Origin: CAKVLS01 sp045534265
GTDB taxonomy: Bacteria > Bacillota > Clostridia > Christensenellales > UBA1242
Length of the DNA: 64,000 bases
Reading direction: 5' to 3'
NCBI GenBank assembly: GCA_045534265.1
Contig: JAZSJH010000006.1
Location: forward strand, 127,323 to 191,322
Shown: piece by piece, positions 51,692 through 60,195 of the stretch
How positions within the stretch are numbered: the first letter of the stretch is position 1
How the letters are laid out: every line of letters begins with the position of its first letter
The notes under the pieces: generated by a model
The model's input: the letters and a program-made list of their open reading frames with translations, nothing else
What the model was told of the DNA's origin: nothing
Databases searched by the model: none
Position numbers and translations under genes: made by a program

Positions 51692-52474
51692 ATGGCGGCA
51701 AAGAAAAATAATGAAGTATTAAATCAACTAAGTATGTTTGATGCGGGCTACAAATTCCACTTGCAAAATTTTGAAGGACCGCTTGACCTTTTGCTTCACT
51801 TAATAAAAGAAAGCAAAATGGAAATTTTTGAAGTAAACTTATCTGAAATTACTGAGCAATATCTTGCGTATCTTGATGAATTAGATACATTGGATATGGA
51901 CAAGGCTGCTGACTTTATTGATGTGGCATCAACTCTTGTTGAGATAAAATCAAAGAGTTTGCTTCCAAAACTAGATGAGGGCGAAGGCGAAGATGATATA
52001 GACCCTGCAACAAAACTTAGACAACAAATTATGGAATATCAACTATTCAAAGAAGCTTGCGAACGTCTTAAAGTTTATGAAAATGTTGATAGATTTTATA
52101 AAGCTCCTGACGAAAAAGTTAATGACTATCGTTTTGTTTTGCAAGATATGAAACTTGATGGGCTACTTAATGCTTTTGCTAATGTTTTGACTAGAATTAG
52201 AGTAGAAGAAAAAGAAGTAGAGCCTAAAAAGATTGTAAGAGATCGCTGGACTGTTGCCGAAAAAATAGAGTCTATACAAACAACTCTTACATTCAAAGAT
52301 AAAGTTAAATTTACTGAGCTTTTTGATAGCGACTATAGTAAAGGTGAAGTTATTAATGTCTTTCTTGCTGTGCTTGAACTTTTGAAAAGACAAGTTATAA
52401 GAGTAAAACAAGAAGACAACTATGAAGAAATAGAAATCGTATTAAGAGAGGAAGAACCTACAGATGTTGAGTGA
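51692..52474 (+). CDS. scpA: Segregation and condensation protein A
   Basis: Kleisin of the bacterial SMC condensin; bridges SMC heads and binds ScpB. 260 residues; N-terminal FHLQNFEGPLDLLLHLIKESKMEIFEVNLSEITEQYL, then ADFIDVASTLVEIKSKSLLPK, and a C-terminal winged helix (EVINVFLAVLELLKRQVIRVKQ). The end overlaps scpB by 11 bp. Confidence 0.96.
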   Translation: MAAKKNNEVLNQLSMFDAGYKFHLQNFEGPLDLLLHLIKESKMEIFEVNLSEITEQYLAYLDELDTLDMDKAADFIDVASTLVEIKSKSLLPKLDEGEGEDDIDPATKLRQQIMEYQLFKEACERLKVYENVDRFYKAPDEKVNDYRFVLQDMKLDGLLNAFANVLTRIRVEEKEVEPKKIVRDRWTVAEKIESIQTTLTFKDKVKFTELFDSDYSKGEVINVFLAVLELLKRQVIRVKQEDNYEEIEIVLREEEPTDVE

Positions 52475-53117
52475 TAAAAAAGAACTTGGAGAAGTAATAG
52501 AATCAATTTTGTTTGTTGCTGGACAAGGTATCGAGATAAAAGATATCGCTGAAAAACTAGAAGTAAAAGAAAAAGTTGTTGAAGAAGCGATTAACGTTTT
52601 GAAGGCAAACAAACAAAATACTGGTATTAATATTATTACGTATAAAGGCAAAGTACAAATGTGTTCAAATCCAAAATATGCAGAAGATATCGCAACTGTA
52701 CTAAACCCTATAAAAGAAAAACAACTATCAAAAGCAACTCTAGAAACTATGGCTGTCATTGCATATAAACAACCTGTTACTCGTTTAGAGATAGAGCAAG
52801 TAAGAGGTGTAAACTGTGACTATGCTGTTCAAGTTTTGCAAAACTTCAAGCTTATAGATGTTGTCGGTAGAAAAGATGTTGTTGGTAAGCCACTTCTTTA
52901 TGGAACAACAGATGAGTTTTTGAAAAGATTTGAACTAAACTCTATTGAAGATTTGCCAGATTATGAAGAGTTACTTGAGAGAATCAAACTTATTCATAGC
53001 GAAACCGAACAAGAAGGTGATGGACTTTATCGTGAGTTTGAAATTCCAGAAGAAGAGGAAGTTCCTGAGTTTTTGGAAGGCGAAGAAGGTCTTGAAACTG
53101 TATCTGCAGACGAATAA
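52464..53117 (+). CDS. scpB: Segregation and condensation protein B
   Basis: Dimeric winged-helix partner of ScpA. 217 residues; ESILFVAGQGIEIKDIAEKL at the N-terminus, then LSKATLETMAVIAYKQPVTRLEIEQVRGVN and VGKPLLYGTTDEFLKRFEL, all family signatures. An acidic tail of about 30 residues ends the protein. Overlaps scpA. A convergent small minus-strand unit ends just beyond its stop. Confidence 0.96.
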   Translation: MLSDKKELGEVIESILFVAGQGIEIKDIAEKLEVKEKVVEEAINVLKANKQNTGINIITYKGKVQMCSNPKYAEDIATVLNPIKEKQLSKATLETMAVIAYKQPVTRLEIEQVRGVNCDYAVQVLQNFKLIDVVGRKDVVGKPLLYGTTDEFLKRFELNSIEDLPDYEELLERIKLIHSETEQEGDGLYREFEIPEEEEVPEFLEGEEGLETVSADE

Positions 53118-53126
53118 TTAGTATGC

Positions 53127-53216
53127 AAAAAAAAACCCCGTTAGCAACTTATCTAACGGGTAAAAGAAATATCTTTATCGTATCCATATTATATGCAATG
53201 GAAACGAAAAAGTCAA
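53127..53216 (-). ncRNA. Candidate minus-strand small RNA after scpB
   Basis: On the minus strand a promoter TTGACT (53216-53211) is 17 bp from TATAAT (53193-53188). A start near 53181 gives a transcript of about 55 nt. It ends in a perfect terminator: CCCGTTAG (53160-53153) pairs with CTAACGGG (53144-53137), followed by nine T residues (53135-53127). Apart from the edge gene this is the only minus-strand unit. The + strand version has no T-run, so the hairpin is not an scpB terminator. Function unknown. Confidence 0.6.
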
Positions 53217-53233
53217 TAGAAAATAACAAATAT

Positions 53234-53263
53234 AATACACGCAAAGGCGTGTATTTTTTTTGC
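53234..53263 (+). terminator. Intrinsic terminator after scpAB
   Basis: AATACACG pairs with CGTGTATT over CAAAGG, then a T-run. It lies beyond the minus-strand promoter and closes the scpA-scpB transcript. Confidence 0.85.
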
Positions 53264-53284
53264 TTTTTTTCAAATACTAATTGT

Positions 53285-53848
53285 ATGATATGGTGGGCAA
53301 TAGCTTTATATTTAGTAATACTTATACTAATATTTCCAATTAAATTACAAGCAAAATTAAACTACGGTTTGTTTGAAAATAAAGGTTCAATCGGCTTGTT
53401 TTTATGGGGAATAAAAGTTTTTGAAAGAGATTGTATGATAGATGGGCTTGCCATTAAACTGCAAAAGGGTAATAAAAATAGCAAAATTTACTTAAATAAT
53501 TTTGGAAAAAATGACTTTGGAGATCGCTTTGTTTTTTCATTCTTGAAGATGATAAAGGTAAATACTGTCAAAAGCGATATTTTAGTGGGGTTAAAAGATG
53601 ATTCTTTTTATACTAATATAATTGCTGGGGCTTTGCTTTCTGTAGAAACAGCTTTGCTTGCTGTTGTGTCCACAAAGAAAAAAATAAAAATATTGAGAGC
53701 GGAAGTCTTGCAAACCAATCTTGAAAGCAAGTTGAATTTTGCTTTTTCGTTTAGTATAACTATATGTATTTTGCAACTTTTGGCTAGCTTGATTTTTGCA
53801 GCAATAACAAAACAAAAAGGGGTTTATTATGGAAAACAATCAAATTAA
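53285..53848 (+). CDS. DUF2953 membrane-anchored protein (YtfI-like)
   Basis: 187-residue protein with an N-terminal helix (MIWWAIALYLVILILIFPIKL), a beta-rich middle (LNYGLFENKGSIGLFLWGIKVFE), and a C-terminal helix (SFSITICILQLLASLIFAAI). This is the DUF2953 layout, and pairing with ytfJ next door supports it (ytfI-ytfJ in Bacillus). ATG 53285 has no clear ribosome site; the longer frame upstream crosses a terminator and is rejected. Sporulation role inferred from context. Confidence 0.75.
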   Translation: MIWWAIALYLVILILIFPIKLQAKLNYGLFENKGSIGLFLWGIKVFERDCMIDGLAIKLQKGNKNSKIYLNNFGKNDFGDRFVFSFLKMIKVNTVKSDILVGLKDDSFYTNIIAGALLSVETALLAVVSTKKKIKILRAEVLQTNLESKLNFAFSFSITICILQLLASLIFAAITKQKGVYYGKQSN

Positions 53849-54188
53849 AGAAATAGTTGATAAAACGCTTGAAAAATTAAAAACACTATCAAACTCAGAT
53901 TGTATTATAGGGAAAGCAATCGAAGGAAATAACGGAGAAGTGGTTATACCTATTTGTAAGGCTTCTGTTGGCTTTGTTTCGGGTGGTGGAGAGTACTCTT
54001 CGGCAAATATCAAACGGACAAAAGAATACCCTTTTGCGGGTGGTAGTAGCGCAGGGTGCTCGGTCACTCCAATTGGTTTTTTAATAATAGGAAAAACGGT
54101 TGAATTTATTAATATCGAAGCTAGCGATATTGTAAACAAAATATACAATTTTGCTACAAAAATTTGTGATAATATAAAAAAGGCATAA
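53829..54188 (+). CDS. ytfJ: Sporulation protein YtfJ (GerW family)
   Basis: 119-residue member of the GerW/YtfJ family. Signature Gly-rich run VVIPICKASVGFVSGGGEYSS and the later GGSSAGCSVTPIGFLII are visible. In Bacillus it is made under sigma-F and affects spore germination. AAGGGG precedes the ATG, and the start overlaps the DUF2953 gene by 20 bp. Confidence 0.93.
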   Translation: MENNQIKEIVDKTLEKLKTLSNSDCIIGKAIEGNNGEVVIPICKASVGFVSGGGEYSSANIKRTKEYPFAGGSSAGCSVTPIGFLIIGKTVEFINIEASDIVNKIYNFATKICDNIKKA

Positions 54189-54189
54189 T

Positions 54190-55299
54190 ATGAAAAGAAT
54201 ATATTTACCATTGATTTTAGTTCTGTTTTTAGTGTTTTTTGTGCCAGCAAACATATCTTATGCAGGCTCTGATAGTTATCTTGCTATGTCGGTTGTTAGC
54301 GAAGATAATTTACTTTATAGTAAAAACGAAAATATGAAACTCCCTATGGCAAGTACTACAAAGATTTTTACAGCGCTTACTGTTATAGAAAACTGTAATG
54401 ACCTTAATGCTCTTGCAACTGTTCCTAAAAAAGCAACGCTTACAGAAGGGACTTCTATTTATCTTAAAGAAAATGAAAAACTAACTGTCAAAGAGCTTTT
54501 GTATGGGCTTATGTTAAGGTCAGGTAATGATGCTGCGGTTACGCTTGCTACACATATTTCGGGTAGTGTAAAGGATTTTGCTGACCTTATGAACAAGACT
54601 GCAAGCAAATATGGACTTAAAAATACAAGTCTAAAAAATCCACATGGACTTGATGAAAAAGGGCATTATACAACAGCAAGTGACCTTGCGATTTTTACGC
54701 AAAATGCTTTGAAAAATCCTATATTTCGTGTGATTGTTTCAAGTAAAAATTTTGAGATAAAAGAGCGTAAAAACTGCGGTTATAGGTATTTTATAAATAA
54801 AAACCGATTACTAACTACTTTAGATGGCTGCATTGGTGTCAAAACCGGTTATACAAGCAAGGCAGGTAGATGTCTTGTGTCAGCAGTAAATGATGGAGAA
54901 AAAGATATTGTTTGTGTAGTTCTAAACTGTAGACCTATGTTTGAAGAAAGCACAAAGCTTTTGACCAATGCAAAAAATGAATATAAAAAACAAATTGCTT
55001 TGAAAGATTATTCTGTTGTGGGCGAGATTACCATTGAAGATGGAGATAAGGACAGGGTTAAAGTTTATTGTAAAAAAGGATTTGAAAGAATAACAAAAGT
55101 AGAAAACTTTGACGATTTAACTATTGAATTTGATTATCCCAAAACAAAAAAAGCGCCCCTTGTGAAAGATGAAAAAATAGGGACATTCAAAGTATTTGAC
55201 AAAAACGACTTGATTTTTGAAGAGAATTTGTATATTATGGAAGAAGTGAAAAGTAAGTCTATTACTGATAAACTAAAAAATATTTTGAAAAAGTGGTAA
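54190..55299 (+). CDS. dacB: D-alanyl-D-alanine carboxypeptidase DacB-like
   Basis: Second PBP5-type carboxypeptidase of the window. Signal peptide YLPLILVLFLVFFVPANISYAG; SxxK in MASTTKIFTAL, SGN in LRSGNDAAVTL, KTG in GVKTGYTSKAGRCL. C-terminal beta-rich region from about 265, ending in a basic amphipathic helix (SITDKLKNILKKW) that may bind the membrane. 369 residues. It follows ytfJ after 1 bp and precedes rluB, the usual DacB (sporulation cortex) context. Confidence 0.94.
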   Translation: MKRIYLPLILVLFLVFFVPANISYAGSDSYLAMSVVSEDNLLYSKNENMKLPMASTTKIFTALTVIENCNDLNALATVPKKATLTEGTSIYLKENEKLTVKELLYGLMLRSGNDAAVTLATHISGSVKDFADLMNKTASKYGLKNTSLKNPHGLDEKGHYTTASDLAIFTQNALKNPIFRVIVSSKNFEIKERKNCGYRYFINKNRLLTTLDGCIGVKTGYTSKAGRCLVSAVNDGEKDIVCVVLNCRPMFEESTKLLTNAKNEYKKQIALKDYSVVGEITIEDGDKDRVKVYCKKGFERITKVENFDDLTIEFDYPKTKKAPLVKDEKIGTFKVFDKNDLIFEENLYIMEEVKSKSITDKLKNILKKW

Positions 55300-55303
55300 A
55301 CAA

Positions 55304-56023
55304 ATGAGAATTAATAAATACCTAGCTCTATGCGGAGTGGCTTCTAGAAGAAAAGTTGAAGAGTTTGTAATAGCTGGTCAAGTCAAAGTTAATGACAAAG
55401 TTGTAACCGACCTTGCAACTGATATTGATATAAAAAACGACATTGTTTTGGTTAGTGGTCAAAGAGTAAAAATAGCCGAAGATTACGTTTATTATATGCT
55501 AAATAAGCCAAAAGGTTATGTTTGTAGTGTGTCTGATGAAAGGGGTAGAAAGACTGTTATAGACCTTGTAAAAGACCCAAATCACAGAATTTTTCCTGTA
55601 GGCAGACTTGACTATAATAGCGAAGGAATGCTTATTTTGACAAATGATGGTGATATTGCAAACAGATTAACTCACCCATCAAATGAAGTTGAGAAAAAGT
55701 ATATCGTAAAAGTAGAAGGTTCTATTGTAGAGAGCGAACTTGCTGTTCTTAGAGCGGGTGTTGTCATAGATGGAGAGAGATTTGGTAAGTGTAATGTAAC
55801 GCTTACAAATACCGATGGCAAAATTAGTAGGCTTGAAGTTGTTTTGAGAGAAGGTAAAAACAGAGAAATTAGAAGAATGTTCGAAGCCATTGGCAAAAAC
55901 GTAATATTCCTAAAAAGAGTTTCTATTGGAATGTTAAAACTAGGTGGGCTTTCTAGGGGTGAGTATAGAGAGCTAAAACCATATGAAATTGATATGTTAC
56001 TTGCAAAGAAAGACGAAAAGTAA
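55304..56023 (+). CDS. rluB: 23S rRNA pseudouridine synthase RluB family
   Basis: Makes pseudouridine in 23S rRNA. N-terminal S4 domain (MRINKYLALCGVASRRKVEEFVIAG...), catalytic Asp in PVGRLDYNSEGMLILTNDG (about residue 103), and GKNREIRRMFEAIG. 239 residues, normal for RsuA/RluB; the target base is inferred from the family and the scpB/dacB neighbourhood. Its stop codon lies inside the terminator stem. Confidence 0.95.
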   Translation: MRINKYLALCGVASRRKVEEFVIAGQVKVNDKVVTDLATDIDIKNDIVLVSGQRVKIAEDYVYYMLNKPKGYVCSVSDERGRKTVIDLVKDPNHRIFPVGRLDYNSEGMLILTNDGDIANRLTHPSNEVEKKYIVKVEGSIVESELAVLRAGVVIDGERFGKCNVTLTNTDGKISRLEVVLREGKNREIRRMFEAIGKNVIFLKRVSIGMLKLGGLSRGEYRELKPYEIDMLLAKKDEK

Positions 56024-56045
56024 GCAATATTGCTTACTTTTTTTA
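56019..56045 (+). terminator. Intrinsic terminator overlapping the rluB stop
   Basis: A perfect 22-bp palindrome occupies 56019-56040, followed by T residues. The rluB stop codon TAA (56021-56023) is in the left arm. Confidence 0.88.
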
Positions 56046-56099
56046 TTAAAATAATTGTGATATTTTTTTGTATAATATATAATATATTTAGGAGTATGT

Positions 56100-57326
56100 A
56101 TGCAAGTAATAGTAATCGGTGGTGGAGCTAGCGGAATGTTATGCTCTATATACGCAAAAAATGATTTTAATACTGTTACGCTACTAGACGGAAACGAAAA
56201 ATTAGGTAAGAAATTATATATAACTGGTAAGGGTAGATGCAATGTTACAAACAATTGCTCACCACAGGATTTTTTGACTAATGTGGTTTCTAATAGTAAA
56301 TTTTTGTATAGTGGCATTTATAACTTTTCGCCACAAGATACAATTGACTTTATACAAAGCCAAGGTGTTGAACTAAAAACTGAAAGGGGTAATAGAGTTT
56401 TTCCTGTATCAGATAAGGCCAGTGATATTATAAAGGCATTGTCAAACGCACTAAAACAAAAAGGCGTTGATGTAAAACTTGATCAAAAAGTTTTAGATAT
56501 AACTAAAAAAGAAGACACCTTTGTTGTAAAAACAACTAAAGGCGAAATTAAAGCTGACATAGTTGTTGTAGCAACCGGTGGCAGGAGTTATCCTACAACT
56601 GGCAGTACAGGCTTTGGATATGAAATAGCTAAAAAGTTCGGTCACAATATCGTTGATATAAAACCGGCTTTAGTTCCTATAGATCTTAAAAATTTTAACA
56701 AAGATTTAGCTGGGCTTTCGCTAAAAAATGTAAGAGCTACTATCAAAACATCTTCAAAAGAATATAGCGATTTTGGCGAAATGTTATTTACACACACGGG
56801 CGTTAGCGGACCTATAGTTTTGTCGCTATCTAGCAAAATAAATAGACAAGACATAAACGGCTCAAAGTTTGTAATTGACCTAAAACCAGCACTTACCGAA
56901 GGGCAACTTGATGACAGACTTTTGAGAGATTTTCAAAGCTATCTTAACAAAGATTTCAAAAACTATCTTCCAGAACTTTTGCCAAAGAGTTTGATTGATG
57001 AATTTTTGAAAAGACTTAAGTTTGATATAAACAAAAAAGTTAATAGTATAACAAAAGAAGATAGGCAAGAGATTATTGCCTTGCTGAAAAACTTTTCTTT
57101 TGATATAAAAGGTCTTCAAAGTGTTGATCTTGGTATAGTGACTGCAGGGGGCGTGGATACAAAAGAAATTTCACCCAAGACAATGGAAAGCAAAATTATA
57201 AGCAACTTATATTTTGTTGGTGAAGTTTTGGATTTAGACGCGGTAACTGGTGGTTTTAATATACAAATAGCTTTTAGTACGGGCTATCTTGCAGGACAAG
57301 ATATTTCAAAAAAGTGCGGGGGATAA
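56100..57326 (+). CDS. HI0933/YhiN family flavoprotein
   Basis: FAD-binding oxidoreductase-like protein of unknown substrate, 408 residues. N-terminal dinucleotide fold VIVIGGGASGMLCSIYAK, the family motif GKKLYITGKGRCNVTNNC, VVVATGGRSYPTTGSTG, and the C-terminal GGVDTKEISPKTMESKIISNLYFVGEVLDLDAVTGGFN. Place between rluB and cmk is common in Clostridia. Confidence 0.93.
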   Translation: MQVIVIGGGASGMLCSIYAKNDFNTVTLLDGNEKLGKKLYITGKGRCNVTNNCSPQDFLTNVVSNSKFLYSGIYNFSPQDTIDFIQSQGVELKTERGNRVFPVSDKASDIIKALSNALKQKGVDVKLDQKVLDITKKEDTFVVKTTKGEIKADIVVVATGGRSYPTTGSTGFGYEIAKKFGHNIVDIKPALVPIDLKNFNKDLAGLSLKNVRATIKTSSKEYSDFGEMLFTHTGVSGPIVLSLSSKINRQDINGSKFVIDLKPALTEGQLDDRLLRDFQSYLNKDFKNYLPELLPKSLIDEFLKRLKFDINKKVNSITKEDRQEIIALLKNFSFDIKGLQSVDLGIVTAGGVDTKEISPKTMESKIISNLYFVGEVLDLDAVTGGFNIQIAFSTGYLAGQDISKKCGG

Positions 57327-57329
57327 AAT

Positions 57330-57995
57330 ATGTATCAAATTACAATAGACGGATTGAGTGGCTCTGGTAAGAGCTCAGTTGCAAGAAAGGTTGCACAAAA
57401 CTTAGAGATTATTTATTTTGATAACGATATAGCAACAGCTGCTATTGCTGTTATTTGTCTTAGAAAAAATATAAGTCCTACAAGCGAAGATCAATTGCTT
57501 GATTTTTTAAGAGATGTTGATATAAAACTTACTGGCTACGGTAAAGATGCAGAAGTTGAGATAAACGGCGAAAATGTAACAAATCTTATAAACAATAGCA
57601 TTGTTGCGAACTGCAGTTATAAGCTATCAAGACAGCCTGTGATTGAAAAGTTTATGCGTATTTTACAACTAAAATGCGCTCAAAACAATGATGTTGTTGT
57701 AGAGGGTGTAAATAGCGGTACAACGCTATTTCCAAAGGCAAAATATAAATTCTTTTTGACTGCTGATGCCGAAGTTAGAGCAAGAAGAAAACATGATGTT
57801 TTGGTTGAGCGTGGGGTTCACGATTATAAGTATGAAGATATCCTAAAAGATACCGAAGAAGCAGATGGTCAATCTTTTAAGGGAGAAATGTCAAAAATAA
57901 ACATTTCAGAAGATACTCATTTTATCGATACTTCTCACAACACCGAAAACGAAACTGCAGACGAAATATGCAAAATAATTAGGGGTGAAGTGTAG
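57330..57995 (+). CDS. cmk: Cytidylate kinase, divergent
   Basis: P-loop kinase for CMP/dCMP. P-loop DGLSGSGKSSVARKVA fits; the rest is diverged: YFDNDIATAAIAV replaces the usual YxDTGAMYR, VVEGVNSGTTLFPKA replaces EGRDIGTVVFPDA, and DTEEADGQSFKGEMSK replaces the RDxxDSxRxxxPL stretch, so several usual CMP-binding Arg/Asp residues are not evident. 221 residues, normal. Position before plsC and the S1-domain gene is the standard cmk position. Substrate specificity may have shifted. Confidence 0.82.
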   Translation: MYQITIDGLSGSGKSSVARKVAQNLEIIYFDNDIATAAIAVICLRKNISPTSEDQLLDFLRDVDIKLTGYGKDAEVEINGENVTNLINNSIVANCSYKLSRQPVIEKFMRILQLKCAQNNDVVVEGVNSGTTLFPKAKYKFFLTADAEVRARRKHDVLVERGVHDYKYEDILKDTEEADGQSFKGEMSKINISEDTHFIDTSHNTENETADEICKIIRGEV

Positions 57996-58597
57996 TGCTT
58001 TATTATGTATTAATAACAATAGCCTTTTTGCCACTAACAATATTTTTTCCAACAATTGTTAGGGGTAGAAAGAACTTAAAAAAAGGTAAAGCCATATTTA
58101 CTGCTAACCATAGAAGCAATATGGACCCAGTTATGGTATACCTAAAAGCAAATAGAAAAATGCATTTTGTTGCAAAGAAAGAGCTTTTTGAAAACAAGTT
58201 TATGAGCTGGCTTCTAAAGGGGCTTGGTTGTATAAGACTTGATAGACAAGGAACAGATATCAATGCCACAAAAGAAATTCTAAAAACATTAAAAGAAAAC
58301 AAAACTTTGGGTATATTCCCACAAGGTACAAGATCTAAAGAAGAAGATATGGAAATAAAAAGCGGTGTTTGTATGTTCGCAATCAAGAGCAAAGCACCTA
58401 TTGTTCCTATTTATATCAAGAAAAAACCAATGTTTTTGGTTCCTAATGTTATTTATGTTGGAGAGCCTTTTGAACTAGATAAATTTTATGACCAAAAGGT
58501 TACAAAAGAAGTTTTGGACGAAGCGTCAGCTATTGTTGTAGAAAAATTTGAACAACTAAAAGAAAAATATGCAAAGAAGAGAAAGGAAGAAAAGTAA
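57995..58597 (+). CDS. plsC: 1-acyl-sn-glycerol-3-phosphate acyltransferase (PlsC family)
   Basis: Membrane acyltransferase for phospholipid synthesis. N-terminal hydrophobic segment, catalytic NHRSNMDPV (HxxxxD, about residue 34), and FPQGTRSKEE (about 110), where the usual motif is FPEGTRS; Gln for Glu is unusual. 200 residues. GTG start overlapping the cmk stop by one base. In Clostridia ispH often follows; here the S1-domain gene follows directly. Confidence 0.92.
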   Translation: MLYYVLITIAFLPLTIFFPTIVRGRKNLKKGKAIFTANHRSNMDPVMVYLKANRKMHFVAKKELFENKFMSWLLKGLGCIRLDRQGTDINATKEILKTLKENKTLGIFPQGTRSKEEDMEIKSGVCMFAIKSKAPIVPIYIKKKPMFLVPNVIYVGEPFELDKFYDQKVTKEVLDEASAIVVEKFEQLKEKYAKKRKEEK

Positions 58598-59688
58598 TGA
58601 AAGAAGTTTTTGATATGTCAGCTATTGATAGAACATTTACAAGCTTCAAAAATGGAGATATGGTAAAAGCAACTGTTGTTTATAATCTAAAGGACAAGGT
58701 TATAGTTAATATCGGTGGCAAAAAAGATGGTTATATTGTAAAAAATGAAATTGAGAGCGAACTTGGCGAAATATATGTTGGCGAAAGTTTTGATGTACTT
58801 ATTACAAATACAAAAGGCGAAGATGGTATGATAGAAGTATCACGTGCTAGAGCAGAGGCTCTAAACCGTGGAAATACCATTGCAAAAGCTTTGAGTGTAG
58901 GAGCAGAAGCAAAAGTTGTAATTACTGATTATAACAACAACGGACTTATTAGTACTTTGGGAGAATATAGCGTATTTATACCTTATTCTCAAATATCAAA
59001 TAGAAGAGTTGATAACAACTTAAAAAATTATGTTAACAAACAAATGACAGCAATTGTTCTTGAAGTGAACAATGAAGACAAAAAGTTTATTATGTCAACA
59101 AGAGCTTTTGAAGAAAAAGAACAAATCACTCTAGAAAATGCTTTTTGGCAAGCAACTTTTGAAAACAAAGTTGTATCTGGAAAAGTTGTTAGATTTACAG
59201 ACTTTGGTGCTTTTGTTAATGTTGATGGCGTTGACTGCTTGGTTCACAACAGCGAAGTATCATACGATAGAGAAATAAAAGCCGAAGATGTTTTGGAAAT
59301 GGGCAAGACATATAACTTCAAAGTAATTAAACTAGATAGAGAAGAAAAAAGAGTTGGGCTTTCATACAAAGCACTTCTTGAAAACCCACTAAAAGGCAAA
59401 CTTGCAAAATATGCTGTTGGTGATGTTGTAAAAGGTAAAGTAATCAAAATATTGTCATTTGGCGCAATTCTTGATCTTGGTGACGGAGTAGAAGGGCTTC
59501 TTCATATCAAAGAAGCATCTCAAACATTTATCAAAAATATCTACGAAGTAGCAAAAGTTGGTCAAGAGTTAGAAGTTAAGGTAATAGCAATTGATATGGA
59601 AAACCTAAAAATTTCTCTATCTCTTAAAGCTATGCAAGAAGACCCAGACGTTGCAAAATTCTTAGCTGAAATGAACAAAGAAGATTAA
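58597..59688 (+). CDS. rpsA: S1 RNA-binding domain protein (ribosomal protein S1-like)
   Basis: 363 residues with four S1 domains (about 17-85, 98-165, 190-260 and 276-347). Domains 3 and 4 have the best motifs: SGKVVRFTDFGAFVNVDGVDCLVHNSEVS and KGKVIKILSFGAILDLGDGVEGLLHIKEAS. Firmicutes S1-like proteins have four such repeats. In Clostridia this gene is often fused to or preceded by ispH; neither is seen. ATG 58597 overlaps the plsC stop; Met at 58615 is an alternative start. Confidence 0.92.
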   Translation: MKEVFDMSAIDRTFTSFKNGDMVKATVVYNLKDKVIVNIGGKKDGYIVKNEIESELGEIYVGESFDVLITNTKGEDGMIEVSRARAEALNRGNTIAKALSVGAEAKVVITDYNNNGLISTLGEYSVFIPYSQISNRRVDNNLKNYVNKQMTAIVLEVNNEDKKFIMSTRAFEEKEQITLENAFWQATFENKVVSGKVVRFTDFGAFVNVDGVDCLVHNSEVSYDREIKAEDVLEMGKTYNFKVIKLDREEKRVGLSYKALLENPLKGKLAKYAVGDVVKGKVIKILSFGAILDLGDGVEGLLHIKEASQTFIKNIYEVAKVGQELEVKVIAIDMENLKISLSLKAMQEDPDVAKFLAEMNKED

Positions 59689-59914
59689 TCTTTGGTTTAA
59701 TATCCAAGCTTTTATAGGCTAAAAATGCGGTTTATTTTATAATATAACACTTTATAAACAATATAAGTAAAATCACTTTTCATTTTATTTGGCTTACTAA
59801 TAGTTACAGAGAAAACACACGGAAAAGTTTTATTGATTATTTTGGAGATTTTACTTGACAATTTTTGTTTATTAAGTATAATATATCTTGTTAATTTTAT
59901 AGGAGAAGATTATT
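59689..59914 (+). other. Spacer before rpmB
   Basis: 226 bp with no gene. Its right end holds the rpmB promoter (59855-59882). I see no clear terminator after the S1-domain gene; the left part is AT-rich without a recognisable element. Confidence 0.4.
59855..59882 (+). promoter_or_regulatory. rpmB promoter
   Basis: TTGACA (59855-59860) and TATAAT (59877-59882), 16-bp spacer. Confidence 0.82.
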
Positions 59915-60112
59915 ATGGCTAAATGTGAAATATGTGGAAAAGCTAATCACAGAGCATCTAAATTAAGTTACAGAAGTTCTCAAATGACAAAAAGAACTTT
60001 GACTACACAACATTCAAATGTCCAAAAAGTAACTCTAATTGAAGACGGTGCACCTGTTAAAAAGCATGTATGTACAAAATGCTTAAAGAGTAAAGACATT
60101 GTAAGAGCATAA
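59915..60112 (+). CDS. rpmB: 50S ribosomal protein L28, zinc-binding form
   Basis: 65-residue L28 with both CxxC pairs (CEICGK and CTKCLK), so the zinc-containing (C+) version. SKLSYRSSQMTKRTLTTQHSNVQKV fits the family. AGGAGA precedes the ATG. Single-gene unit with its own promoter and terminator. Confidence 0.96.
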   Translation: MAKCEICGKANHRASKLSYRSSQMTKRTLTTQHSNVQKVTLIEDGAPVKKHVCTKCLKSKDIVRA

Positions 60113-60140
60113 TTTCCTTTATGCTAATTTTTTGTCAGTC

Positions 60141-60175
60141 AAAAATAGGTCACTAATTTTGTGGCCTATTTTTTT
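60141..60175 (+). terminator. Intrinsic terminator after rpmB
   Basis: AAATAGGTCAC pairs with GTGGCCTATTT, followed by T residues. Confidence 0.9.
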
Positions 60176-60195
60176 ATTACTTTTTGACATTTTAT

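Noticed and set aside
53137..53160. Hairpin after scpB as a + strand terminator
   Set aside because: On the + strand it is followed by TAAAAGAAAT, not a T-run; the T-run is on the minus strand, so it was assigned to a minus-strand unit.
53146..53183. 12-codon peptide in the minus-strand small RNA
   Set aside because: Its ATG lies at or before the predicted transcript start, and there is no ribosome site.
53123..53284. Longer N-terminus for the DUF2953 protein
   Set aside because: It would be translated through a terminator and a minus-strand promoter and gives a non-family sequence; ATG 53285 matches the expected membrane anchor.
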